Shown piece after piece: positions 35,600 through 43,684 of a DNA stretch of 63,359 nucleotides. This stretch comes from Nocardia carnea. GTDB taxonomy: Bacteria > Actinomycetota > Actinomycetes > Mycobacteriales > Mycobacteriaceae. The stretch is from NCBI RefSeq assembly GCF_029869215.1, contig NZ_JARWPM010000114.1, positions 1 to 63,359 of the forward strand, written 5' to 3'. Below the pieces are notes generated by a model that saw only the letters and a list, made by a program, of their open reading frames with translations, searched no databases and was not told the DNA's origin. Numbering within the stretch: position 1 is the first letter of the stretch; each line of letters opens with the position of its first letter. A program made the translations under genes and the position numbers.

Positions 35600-36508
35600 T
35601 TACTGCCCGAATTCGGCGTAGAGTTCGGGAAGGAATTGGGCCAAATGGTTCATTTCCTGACCGCAGTGCAGCATCAGATCGCGTGCGGTATCGAGATTCG
35701 GAAGTAGATCGCCGGGGTCGGCGGCGGGCCCGCGCTCGAAGGCGCGGACGGCGTGCTCCGAGTCGAAGACGTGAGTACCGTACTCGCGCAGGTAGAATCT
35801 GCTGCGCATTTCGGAACCGCCGGGCGCGGGCCGTACCTGGTGGGCGAGCCATCCCAGATCGATCGGGGCGATGGCGCTGCCGACCCGCCCCACGATCACA
35901 GTGTGCCCGTCGGGCACGGTGAATCCGAGAGTGCGTGGATCGTGGAAAGCGATGGCGAGCTGCTGCAATTTCGGGCCGATGTATTCATCGACGTAGGAGA
36001 CGTTCCCCATATAGCGTTGCCGATCCGGTAGCTGCCGGCCGCTGTGGTCGGTGGCGACCTCGGCGTACAGGTGGGCGTCCGGATGCCACAGTTTATAGCG
36101 CGCCGATTCCGCCAGGTGCCAGCCGAACCACCAATCCCACATTGCTGCGGTCACCCGCGGCATCGGTGTGTGTATCGCGACCCACACAACTCCGGAATCA
36201 GTGCAGCCGTATCCGGTTTCGACTGCCGAGTAGCCGGGAGATCCGAGTTCACCGGCCAGGGACGTGAATGGCGGGATCCGGGCGGCGGGAGTCGGTGGCC
36301 CGGCGTAGGCACGGGTGACGGCAGCCTGTGGGGGCGCCGTACGCTCGGCCATGAACCTGGCGTAGGGCTCGGCACGGTCGGCGGGGGAATAGCCTGCGTA
36401 GCGGCTGTTGTCCTGGGCATACGCGGACACCGGAACCGTCATCGCGGCAGCGAGCCCGGCAGCGAGAGTCAGGGCGCCGCGCCGGGTCACCGGCGATGGT
36501 ATCGACAC
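35600..36508 (-). CDS. Tat-exported DAPG-hydrolase-like protein
   Basis: 302 aa. The N-terminus VTRRGALTLAAGLAAAMTVPVSAYA is a twin-arginine signal peptide. The body matches the PhlG/DAPG hydrolase fold: WVAIHTPMPRVTAAMWDWWFGWH, ESARYKLWHPDAHLYAEV, GNVSYVDEYIGPKLQQLAIAF, and a C-terminal HCGQEMNHLAQFLPELY. PhlG cleaves a C-C bond of 2,4-diacetylphloroglucinol using zinc bound by His and Glu; the His/Glu clusters here fit a metal site. The true substrate may be another acylated phenol. GTG 36508 is used; no strong ribosome site. Confidence 0.75.
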   Translation of the reverse strand: MSIPSPVTRRGALTLAAGLAAAMTVPVSAYAQDNSRYAGYSPADRAEPYARFMAERTAPPQAAVTRAYAGPPTPAARIPPFTSLAGELGSPGYSAVETGYGCTDSGVVWVAIHTPMPRVTAAMWDWWFGWHLAESARYKLWHPDAHLYAEVATDHSGRQLPDRQRYMGNVSYVDEYIGPKLQQLAIAFHDPRTLGFTVPDGHTVIVGRVGSAIAPIDLGWLAHQVRPAPGGSEMRSRFYLREYGTHVFDSEHAVRAFERGPAADPGDLLPNLDTARDLMLHCGQEMNHLAQFLPELYAEFGQ

Positions 36509-36606
36509 CTGGTGAGGCTATCGGGCGGAGCGACGCGTCGGCGCCGGTGCCCGCCCCCGATTTTGCACAATCTTTTCGCCCGTACACCGTCCCCTGTCAC
36601 AGGCAA

Positions 36607-37077
36607 TCATTCGTCGACAACCTGGGTGCCGCCCGCGGCGCGGTCGTGCCAGCCCTGTTTGGTCGGGCTGGAGCTCACGGTGAAGGCGATTGCGAGGGCG
36701 GCGATGAACCAGAGGAGGCCGCCGATCCAGGGGATCAGGTTGAGGAGCATGTAGGCGTTGCGGACGGCCGAGTCCTTGAGGCTGGGTTTGGGGGCGCCGT
36801 CGGAGCCGTTGACGTGGAGGCCGAGGAGTTTCTTGCCGGGGGTCGATCCGGAGGAGACCTCGAAGGCGATGAAGTAGAGCCAGCCGAAGGCGGCGCCGGG
36901 GAGGATGGAGACCCAGTCGGGGAGATCGGCTACCACGCCCAGAAGCCAGAAGAAGATGGCGCCGATGATGCCGGCGATGATCCAGTCGACGAATCTGGCT
37001 ACAGCGCGTTTGCCCAGGCCGGCGGGCCTGAAGCCGGTTGTGGGGCTGTAGGCCGGGTCGAATCCACCTGTGGTCAT
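36607..37077 (-). CDS. RDD-family membrane protein
   Basis: 156 aa, four hydrophobic segments. RDD signature: GLGKRAVARFVDWIIAGIIGAIFFWLLG, then FIAFEVSSGSTPGKKLLGLHV, and a C-terminal TVSSSPTKQGWHDRAAGT. ATG 37077 has AGGAGG at 4 bp (a second ATG at 37080 sits too near it). RDD proteins are small integral membrane proteins of poorly known role, some linked to cation tolerance. Monocistronic. Confidence 0.88.
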   Translation of the reverse strand: MTTGGFDPAYSPTTGFRPAGLGKRAVARFVDWIIAGIIGAIFFWLLGVVADLPDWVSILPGAAFGWLYFIAFEVSSGSTPGKKLLGLHVNGSDGAPKPSLKDSAVRNAYMLLNLIPWIGGLLWFIAALAIAFTVSSSPTKQGWHDRAAGGTQVVDE

Positions 37078-37292
37078 CATGCCTCCTGGCGAATGCTGTG
37101 CGGCTCGTTTGCCGAGCAGGTACTGATCGCGGCATCTCGATCTTCGAGCATGGCATGGGGGTAGATGGGCATGGGAGCATCGACACCGATTCGTGTCCAT
37201 GCTGAGCTGCATATTCAATATGGAATCGGTGCTGGATGTGCCCGCCGCAACGCCGAGTAGGTCGGATCGCCATCGGACAGCGGGCGACTCCA

Positions 37293-37757
37293 TCAAAGAC
37301 CGAATCCCGCGTCAGGCCGCGGGGCGAAGCTCATTCGCATCCATGGGATCCATCGGCCGGTGTCGAGCTCGCGTTCCCAGAGCGCCGACATCGACGAGTG
37401 GTCGGCGGCGGGCCACAGGGTGCTGCGCATTGCCGGGCCGGCGAACAACCACGATCCGTCGGCGTGGGGGTGGGCGGTCATGGCGCTGAAGTCGCCCGAC
37501 GCGTCGAAGGCTCGCATGGCGTACGTATCGGTCCGGGGGTCGTGGTCGCCGATGAGTTCCAAGGCCTGGGTGCGCTGCTCCCCCATCATCACGTCGACGT
37601 GGTGTACGAGCCAGTGGCCGCCGGCCATCCACTCGTATTCATCGGAGCCGTGGACTTCGATGGTGGGGCGGCCTTGTTCATCGAGGACCACGCCGGTGGT
37701 TCGCCAACGGCCGACGACCGGGTTCCACCGCTGCATGGCATCCGAGGTTCCGGGCAT
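37293..37757 (-). CDS. DUF1579-like cytoplasmic protein
   Basis: 154 aa. Lipocalin-like beta-barrel pattern: WNPVVGRWRTTGVVLDEQG, GGHWLVHHVDVMMGEQ, LELIGDHDPRTDTYAMRAFDASGDFSAMTA. This fits DUF1579 or the related nitrobindin/THAP4-like group. GGAGAAG precedes ATG 37757. Function unknown. Confidence 0.72.
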   Translation of the reverse strand: MPGTSDAMQRWNPVVGRWRTTGVVLDEQGRPTIEVHGSDEYEWMAGGHWLVHHVDVMMGEQRTQALELIGDHDPRTDTYAMRAFDASGDFSAMTAHPHADGSWLFAGPAMRSTLWPAADHSSMSALWERELDTGRWIPWMRMSFAPRPDAGFGL

Positions 37758-37938
37758 TTACGCTTCTCCGTTCGATCATGACGCTCGAGCCGCCCGCTAT
37801 TTGTGCGGTAGGCCGGAAATGCAGACGAATCCAGGTGCGCCGATTCATCGGCACATCACCGCACAGGGCTCCGGTGTCGCAGATACCGACGGAATGAATC
37901 AAAAGGTCACTCCGCCCCCCGAATGATCGCACCGAAGT

Positions 37939-38202
37939 CTATGCCCCGGCCGGACAAAGAAACGTGCGCCGGCGACCAGCGTGCGTCAGCAGGCCAGGTA
38001 TAGCCGTTCGCACGGAAGGCGGGGGTAGACCGGAAGGGGATCCGGGAAGGATGGCGGCGCTATGGGTGCCGTGGTGGGTGGTCCACTCCTGAAGGAAGAG
38101 GTGGGCGGCGGCTGGGTCTACCCGGTAGTCGAGCCGGAGGCCGTGCAGGAAGACGGAGAGGTGGAGGTCCGGGCTGGGTTCCGGATCTCGGCTTGTCGGC
38201 AT
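37939..38202 (-). CDS. Small protein of unknown function, coupled to the recombinase-fold gene
   Basis: 87 aa. It starts 2 bp after the stop of the upstream gene, so it is probably cotranslated. The N-terminal half (SVFLHGLRLDYRVDPAAAHLFLQEWTTHHG) looks structured; the C-terminus is Pro/Arg-rich. No family recognised. The start is supported only by its spacing. Confidence 0.5.
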   Translation of the reverse strand: MPTSRDPEPSPDLHLSVFLHGLRLDYRVDPAAAHLFLQEWTTHHGTHSAAILPGSPSGLPPPSVRTAIPGLLTHAGRRRTFLCPAGA

Positions 38203-38204
38203 GG

Positions 38205-38861
38205 TTATGCCTGGGTGAGGCCGGTGAGCAGGCGATGGAGGAGTGCGATCGGCGGGCCTGCGCTCGTGGTGGCCGGTTCGGCCGGCGGGTAATGAAGTCC
38301 ACGGGCGGCGGCTCGTTCGCGGGGGCTGCGGGTGGCGGGTACGAGTCGGCCGGTTTCGGTGAGGACGGTGAAGGCGGCGGCTTTGTGCGGGCAGTCCAAG
38401 GGGTTACAAGCACGGTGGGACTGCATGATTCGATGCGCATCGGTGATGCGCAGCCGGGTGTCGGGTTCGCTGTGCCAGAGCTCGGGCAACCAGACCGGTT
38501 CCTGTATCGGCTCACCGGTGTTCGTGCCGGCCTTCATCCAGAGCTGTTCCGGACAAACAGCGAGCAGATCGCAGGTGTCGCAGACACGGCCGGGATGGTT
38601 TTCGAGATGGGCGAGGTCGGGGACGATCAGAGTCGTCGCTCCGGTCGCGCGGACGAGATCGAGCACGTGACCGATGAGGTCGGGTACGGAGTCGGGGCCG
38701 AGTCGCACCGTGTAGATCAGCGTGAGGCCCTGGCGACGCGCCAGACGGCGCATGGCGTCGGTGTGGCGGGGCTGGTGATCGAGGGAAACATCGGTTCGGA
38801 GGTAGCCGATCGCGCGAGAACGATGCGCGTGCCATTTCTCGCAATTCGGACCTATCGTCAT
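38205..38861 (-). CDS. Serine-recombinase-fold protein without the catalytic serine
   Basis: 218 aa. Residues ~17-100 follow the resolvase N-terminal fold (AIGYLRTDVS, RRLARRQGLTLIYTVRL, LDLVRATGATTLIVPDLAHLEN), as in GYxRvSt..Q..L..a...G and the later iv.dldRl. The Ser that should follow YxRx is Asp, and the catalytic arginines around the helix are not evident. The C-terminal half has CDTCDLLAVCP and CNPLDCP cysteine pairs that could bind zinc. It is likely a regulatory or structural relative, not an active recombinase. ATG 38861 has AAAGGG upstream. Confidence 0.6.
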   Translation of the reverse strand: MTIGPNCEKWHAHRSRAIGYLRTDVSLDHQPRHTDAMRRLARRQGLTLIYTVRLGPDSVPDLIGHVLDLVRATGATTLIVPDLAHLENHPGRVCDTCDLLAVCPEQLWMKAGTNTGEPIQEPVWLPELWHSEPDTRLRITDAHRIMQSHRACNPLDCPHKAAAFTVLTETGRLVPATRSPRERAAARGLHYPPAEPATTSAGPPIALLHRLLTGLTQA

Positions 38862-39083
38862 TTATTCGAACCCTTTCGGAATAGCGGGCTGGGCCCGTTA
38901 ACCGGGCACGAGTGTTACTGCCGGTGGCACGGTGGGCCGAAATCCGGCAGTGTTCTCACGGTTTGCGATGAAAGCAATTGCGCTCGGCAGTAATCCGAGC
39001 TTCCGGTCAGCGGGTGGCTATAGTAGACATCGAAAGTTGCTCGCTGAGAAGCCCATTCGAACCGATTCACGGATATCGTCGGC

Positions 39084-39128
39084 GGTCCAGTATGGGTAGG
39101 TCCAGAAAACATAGGTCCGTTCTGGACC
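39084..39128. promoter_or_regulatory. Clustered GGTCCAG motifs upstream of the Scr1-type regulator
   Basis: GGTCCAG at 39084-39090 and 39099-39105, and CTGGACC at 39122-39128. GGTCCAGA and TCTGGACC form a perfect 8-bp inverted repeat with a 14-bp spacer, and a related AGGTCCG lies between. It is a plausible autoregulatory site. If the protein started at ATG 39092 these bases would be coding. Confidence 0.4.
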
Positions 39129-39151
39129 GCGACGAGATAGCGAGGGTGGGC

Positions 39152-40045
39152 ATGGCTATTGGATCGACACTTCCGCGGCGCGCATTGGGGCGGCGATTGC
39201 GGGAGCTGCGGTTCGAATCGAAGAAGAGTCAGTTGGCCGCGGGGCTGGCCATCGAGGTGTCCAAGCAGGGCATCGGGCGCCTGGAGGAGGGGCAGCCGGT
39301 TCGGATCAGTACCGCGCAGTTCCGGGATCTGCTGGACTTCTACGGGGCCGATGACGAGGTACGCGACGAGGTTCTGGGCCTGCTCCAAGAAGTAAAGGCA
39401 GCGAAGGGAGATCCGTCACGAGGATGGTGGCGTGCGTACTCCGATGTGGTGAATCCCCACTTCGATCACTTCATGAGCCTCGAACAGGCGTGTTCCCGAA
39501 TGACTGCCTTCCAGCTGACTTTATTGCCCGGACTGTTGCAGACCGCGGAATATCGCCGGTGGCTGGTCCTGACAGAAAACCCAGGGATATCGCAGGTGGA
39601 CATCGATCGACGGCTGGAGCTGATGGCGAGGAGGCAGCGCAGAATCACCGACAGCCGCGGGTTTGCGGTAGATGTCCTGCTGTCGGAAGCAGTGTTGCGG
39701 CATCAGGTGGGCGGACGACAGGTAATGGAGGGTCAGATCCGGCGCCTGGTCGACCTGGGAAGGCTTCCGAACGTATCAATCCGGATGATCCCATTCGGCG
39801 TCGGCGGACACCCCGGGTTGATCGTTCAGTCGTTTACCTTGTTCGAGTTCCCTGCCCTGCGCGAGGGTCGTGCACCCGAACCGCCAGTAGTCTTCGTAGA
39901 AGGTTTCACAGGCGCACTGTTCATGGAGGATCCGAGCTCAATCGAACGCCACAAGCAGGCTTCCGTCGATCTTCACGGGGTAGCGTTGAGCGCAGACGAC
40001 AGTGAGCGTCTCATGCAGGAGATCGCAGAGGAGTATGCCGCGTGA
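39152..40045 (+). CDS. Scr1-family XRE/DUF5753 regulator
   Basis: 297 aa. N-terminal XRE HTH (~10-70: LGRRLRELRFESKKSQLAAGLAIEVSKQGIGRLEEGQPVRISTAQFRDLLDFY) and the actinomycete DUF5753 sensor domain (~105-290: FMSLEQACSRMTAFQLTLLPGLLQTAEYRRWL, a hallmark). ATG 39152 has GAGGGTG upstream and gives family length. It overlaps the following DUF397 gene. Such pairs, as Scr1-Scr2 in Streptomyces, affect antibiotic production and were proposed to behave like toxin-antitoxin modules. Confidence 0.9.
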   Translation: MAIGSTLPRRALGRRLRELRFESKKSQLAAGLAIEVSKQGIGRLEEGQPVRISTAQFRDLLDFYGADDEVRDEVLGLLQEVKAAKGDPSRGWWRAYSDVVNPHFDHFMSLEQACSRMTAFQLTLLPGLLQTAEYRRWLVLTENPGISQVDIDRRLELMARRQRRITDSRGFAVDVLLSEAVLRHQVGGRQVMEGQIRRLVDLGRLPNVSIRMIPFGVGGHPGLIVQSFTLFEFPALREGRAPEPPVVFVEGFTGALFMEDPSSIERHKQASVDLHGVALSADDSERLMQEIAEEYAA

Positions 40046-40233
40046 CCAGGGACCTGACCGGCGCAAGTTGGTTCAAGAGCAGCTACAGCCAGCCCAGCGG
40101 AGATTGCGTGGAAGTCGCGCACCACGACGACGTAGTCGGTGTTCGTGACTCGAAGAACGTGTCCGGTCCCGCACTCGTTTTCGCGGCGCGTGAATGGGAT
40201 GCGTTCATTCGCCGGGTTGCCGCAGACAACTGA
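40042..40233 (+). CDS. DUF397 protein, partner of the Scr1-type regulator
   Basis: 63 aa. It carries the family consensus: ASWFKSSYSQPSGDCVEVAHHDD, GVRDSKNVSGPALVFAAREWDAFIRRV. GTG 40042 overlaps the regulator stop (GTGA). DUF397 proteins are thought to bind their XRE partner. Typical length is 60-70 aa. Confidence 0.9.
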   Translation: MTRDLTGASWFKSSYSQPSGDCVEVAHHDDVVGVRDSKNVSGPALVFAAREWDAFIRRVAADN

Positions 40234-40695
40234 GGCCGCCGGAGCTCCGGCCCACCGACACCTGTCCTACGATCGGGCATCACACCGCCACCGCGGCCGT
40301 GTGCCGCGCACCAGCGACCTTCGGCAACCCGACCGCACCGACCGCGGTCGGAATCGCCGAGGGACGTCCCGTTCGCGTGGATGGCCGCGACGCGGCGCGG
40401 GGGAATCCGGCCCGGTTCCGGGTCGGTGGTTCCGGCGGATCTCGTTGCGCGACATATCGCCCGGCTGGGGCCGCCGGATGAAACCGCTGGTTCTTGCCCG
40501 CCAGAAGTTGCCTGACACCGGCATTCCCGATACGGATCGCGCGACCTCCGGCGCTGTTCGACCTCACTGCGTGGAACGAGGGCGGGCCGAGGGAGGGCGT
40601 GGCAGGTATTCTGGTGCCGTGCGTTGGCAGCAGCGATTTCGTCGCCCCCGGCCGGGATACGGCCGCGGGGTCTTCGACGTGCGCCGATAGCACCG
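40234..40695. other. Intergenic leader region before the PheS-like gene
   Basis: 462 bp with no supported gene. Several GC-rich inverted segments are present. The last ~65 bp before the next gene carry the structured element listed separately; its transcript start is not evident. Confidence 0.45.
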
Positions 40696-40760
40696 GGTCT
40701 CCGCAGGCACGGCCGGGGGAATTCCCTTCCTTCGCCGAACCTGCAACCCTTTCGGAGACC
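40696..40760 (+). promoter_or_regulatory. Candidate RBS-sequestering leader structure
   Basis: GGTCTCCG (40696-40703) pairs perfectly with CGGAGACC (40753-40760), which contains the GGAG ribosome binding site (40754-40757) 8 bp before ATG 40766. CAGG (40704-40707) can extend the helix with CCTG (40740-40743), and the interior GGGAATTCCC is self-complementary. In the closed form the ribosome site is buried. No known riboswitch consensus was recognised. Confidence 0.5.
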
Positions 40761-40765
40761 TTCTC

Positions 40766-41884
40766 ATGTCGTATGCCGGCTATCTGACTTCCGACCAGCT
40801 TTCCCGCGCGCTGAATATCCGGGATCTGACCGACCCTGCGCAAGGCGGGCATGCAATGCAAATGCTTCTCGACGCGACAGTGACCGCGTTACGAACCGAG
40901 TGGGGCAGCACCGTTCGTTATGTGCGCAATTCGCCGATAGTGCCGGTGCGGGAGAATTACGACCGCCTCGGCTACGACCGGGGCGATATCACCCGGGCCC
41001 GTCGCTACACCCGCTACCTCAGTCCAACGGTGATGCTGCGCAGTCATACGAGCGCGGAGGTTCCGGGCGCGCTCGAGGACTACGCGGGCCGGGCGGATGT
41101 CGACGAATTGATCGTGGTGCCCGGTCTTGTATACCGGCGCGATGCGGTGGACCGCAGCCACGTCGGCGAACCGCACCAGGTGGATCTCTGGCGCATTCGC
41201 AGCACCGCGACGACCGACGACACCGATATGCTCACGATGATCGGACTTCTGGTCGACGCGGTACTCCCGGGTGCCGAGTGGAAAGCGACCGAAGTCGTGC
41301 ACCCGTACACGGTGGGCGGACGTCAGATCGACGTGCTCCACCACGGCGAATGGCTGGAACTCGCGGAGTGCGGGCGCATTCATCCCGATGTGCTGCGTGG
41401 ATCGGGCCTGGACCCGCGGCGGTGGTCGGGCCTGGCCTTGGGTATGGGCTTGGAGCGCGCGTTGATGCTCCGGAAGTCCATCCCCGACATCCGGTACCTG
41501 CGAGCCGAAGACCCCCGCATCGCGTCGCAAATGCTCACCCTGGCGCCGTGGCAGCATGTCTCACCGCTTCCGGCGACGCGACGCGATATCTCCGTGGTTC
41601 TGGCGGAAGAGGAGGACGAGGAGACGCTCGGCGATCGCATTCGCACCGCCCTCGGGGACGATGCGGACGTGGTCGAATCGGTCGAGGTACTCGGCCGGAC
41701 CCCGCACGACGACCTGCCGCAGGCCGCACGTTCGCGCCTCGGAATCCGTGCGGGTCAGGTGAATCTGCTGTTGCGAATCGTTCTGCGCCCCATCGACCGC
41801 ACGCTCACCTCGGAACAGGCCAACGCGATCCGCAACACCATCTACCGGGCCGTACACGAAGGACCGGTCGCGGAGCTGATCTGA
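40766..41884 (+). CDS. PheS-related stand-alone ligase (phenylalanyl-tRNA synthetase-like)
   Basis: 372 aa. A class II aminoacyl-tRNA-synthetase core: LNIRDLTDPAQGGHAMQMLLD, motif-2-like LVYRRDAVDRSHVGEPHQVDLWRI, motif-3-like GLALGMGLERALMLRKSIPDIRYLRAEDPRI, then a C-terminal ferredoxin-like anticodon-binding type domain (~268-372: PATRRDISVVL). It lacks the N-terminal coiled coil of PheS and all PheT domains, so it is not the housekeeping enzyme. I recall this family being named a PheS-related ligase of unknown function (SrmL), which I could not verify. It probably activates or ligates an aromatic amino acid. GGAG ribosome site at 40754 is within a stem. Confidence 0.8.
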   Translation: MSYAGYLTSDQLSRALNIRDLTDPAQGGHAMQMLLDATVTALRTEWGSTVRYVRNSPIVPVRENYDRLGYDRGDITRARRYTRYLSPTVMLRSHTSAEVPGALEDYAGRADVDELIVVPGLVYRRDAVDRSHVGEPHQVDLWRIRSTATTDDTDMLTMIGLLVDAVLPGAEWKATEVVHPYTVGGRQIDVLHHGEWLELAECGRIHPDVLRGSGLDPRRWSGLALGMGLERALMLRKSIPDIRYLRAEDPRIASQMLTLAPWQHVSPLPATRRDISVVLAEEEDEETLGDRIRTALGDDADVVESVEVLGRTPHDDLPQAARSRLGIRAGQVNLLLRIVLRPIDRTLTSEQANAIRNTIYRAVHEGPVAELI

Positions 41885-41934
41885 TCACCACCGGCCGGGT
41901 GGAGACCCTCGTTGCCTGTGCAACGAACAGCTGG

Positions 41935-42357
41935 TCAGCCCAGGACGACCGCGAGCACGGCCAGTAGCAGGCCCGCGGCGATCAATGACCAGTACCCGAT
42001 CGTCCATGCTCGCGCGACCGACAGCCCGGGACGCTGCTGGGGCTCGTATCCGGCGGCGCCTCGGTGATAGATGGTGTGCGGCGAGGCGTAGTGGAACAAG
42101 ACGGGTCCGCGCGTGGTGTCCACGTCCAGACTCGCCTTACCCACTCGCCAGAACGTGTACTGCGACCACAATTGGGCCTGGCACCGGCCGGGCGGGAGAA
42201 GGATCCGGTTATGGCCTTTCGAGAGGGGGAGGCCGAAGCCCGGGCCGGCCAGTGGGGAAACCAGTGGCGATCGGACAACCGGCGGCCGGCAGACACCGAA
42301 TCGCTCTGAGGAGCGCCGCCTCGGTCCGCGGCGCGTGGGTGCGGAGGGTCCCCGCAC
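41935..42357 (-). CDS. Small membrane protein of unknown function
   Basis: 140 aa as the frame is open from GTG 42357; the true start is uncertain. The convincing part is GLPLSKGHNRILLPPGRCQAQLWSQYTFWRVGKASLDVDTT, FHYASPHTIYHRGAAGYEPQQRPG and one C-terminal membrane helix (IGYWSLIAAGLLLAVLAVVLG). This pattern recurs in actinobacterial proteins I cannot name. The first ~40 residues are Arg/Pro-rich and may be non-coding. Confidence 0.55.
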   Translation of the reverse strand: MRGPSAPTRRGPRRRSSERFGVCRPPVVRSPLVSPLAGPGFGLPLSKGHNRILLPPGRCQAQLWSQYTFWRVGKASLDVDTTRGPVLFHYASPHTIYHRGAAGYEPQQRPGLSVARAWTIGYWSLIAAGLLLAVLAVVLG

Positions 42358-42383
42358 GACCGCACCCGCGCGCGGAACCCGGC

Positions 42384-42890
42384 TCAGGCCGCGAGTACGA
42401 TTCCCGCTCCGGGGATCACCGCGGTGGATTGCGGCGGAGCCTGGTATTGCTCGCGGTGGTGCGTCGCCGTGACCAGTACGGGGCCCGCGCCGGTCACCAC
42501 CGATGCGCTGGTGGGCAGCGCGGCGGCGTACATCTGGTCACCGGAGGCACCGGTTCTGTTCCAGTGCCGCAGATCGACGCTGCCCGCGGCGCCGGTGCTC
42601 AGATTGCGCCAGTGCACCGTGATCCAGCGGTAGTTGTATTGATAGTGGTACGGCGCCGGAGCCGGCACCGAGAAGGTGACCGTCCCCGGATGTTCACCTG
42701 TCGTCCCCACCACCGAGATCGTTTGTAGAACTCCGCCGGGAACGGCTCCGGGGCCGATTTCCGGGCCGGTCACCACCGGGATCGGCAAAGGGGTCACGGC
42801 CGGGGCCGCGGTGGCCTCCCCCACCGCGGAACCCAGTGTCAACGGAACGATGAGTGCGGCGATCAGCACGGTCCTGCGCATACGAGACAT
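42384..42890 (-). CDS. Secreted protein of unknown function
   Basis: 168 aa. Signal peptide MSRMRRTVLIAALIVPLTLGSAVGEATAAP, then a mature beta-rich domain (QTISVVGTTGEHPGTVTFSVPAPAPYHYQYNYRWITVHWRNLSTG) with no cysteines. RBS AAGGAAGGGA precedes ATG 42890. Small immunoglobulin-like exported domain is possible. No family recognised. Confidence 0.7.
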   Translation of the reverse strand: MSRMRRTVLIAALIVPLTLGSAVGEATAAPAVTPLPIPVVTGPEIGPGAVPGGVLQTISVVGTTGEHPGTVTFSVPAPAPYHYQYNYRWITVHWRNLSTGAAGSVDLRHWNRTGASGDQMYAAALPTSASVVTGAGPVLVTATHHREQYQAPPQSTAVIPGAGIVLAA

Positions 42891-43684
42891 ACGATCCCTT
42901 CCTTCGATCAACAGTTCCCCTTGTGCAGCGGATCCACGCGACAGGACCTGGAGGTCCGCGCGCGGCGGCGCGACACCAACCGCTCCCGCATGCGTGCTGA
43001 ACATTATCCGAGCAGGCTCGCGCCGACCCCGAAAACGCCTGACCGGACAACGTTTCAGATCAGAACCGGCGGCACACGAGGATACGGTGTCCGACTCCGC
43101 TCCCACTGCGAACATTCGCGGGTCCGCCCCTTCGATGCTGTCGTAACAGAAGCCGTAGCCGCCGATATCGATGGCAGGAATTTCGCATGGCCCGACGGCC
43201 GGCCACCGAGTGGGCCTGGTCGACCCGGTCCATGTTCGACAACACGATGTGACAGCGAAGATCTGACGATACCCGCTCTCCTGCAAGGTGTTTGGGACAC
43301 AAGCATCTGGACGGGCCACACGGCACGCACGTAGAATCGAACACGGCGCCGACCCGATCCGTTCCCTCCCCCAGTCGAGAGATCTTCTGCCGTACCGGCA
43401 AGTCCCACCCCACTGTTCCCTCGGAACTCCGGTGATCAGCACACGTTCCGGAATTACGCACCTCGGTACGCACGGACATCGCACGAACGGGTCCGCGCAC
43501 CGGCCCCGGGGTCACCGGACCGCGGAAAGTAACCCGTACGGACCGCTTCTCGCGTCCTGTACCCATCGATCCCCCGCGGCCCGGACCTCGGCCGGCGATT
43601 CCCGAGCTCATCGATCGACCGGCCCTCCCGGTCGGCAGGCCCTGCCGGAGGCCACCGGCACACAAAGAGACTTCGGAGGTCTTG
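42891..43684. other. 794 bp without a supported gene
   Basis: Open frames occur on both strands but show no domain, signal peptide or start context. No repeats, tRNA or strong terminator noted. The right end should carry the promoter of the methyltransferase; GGAGG lies at 43675-43679. Confidence 0.5.

Noticed and set aside
40590..40766. Known riboswitch or T-box in the PheS-like leader
   Set aside because: I looked for T-box, SAM, cobalamin, TPP and c-di-AMP consensus stretches and found none.
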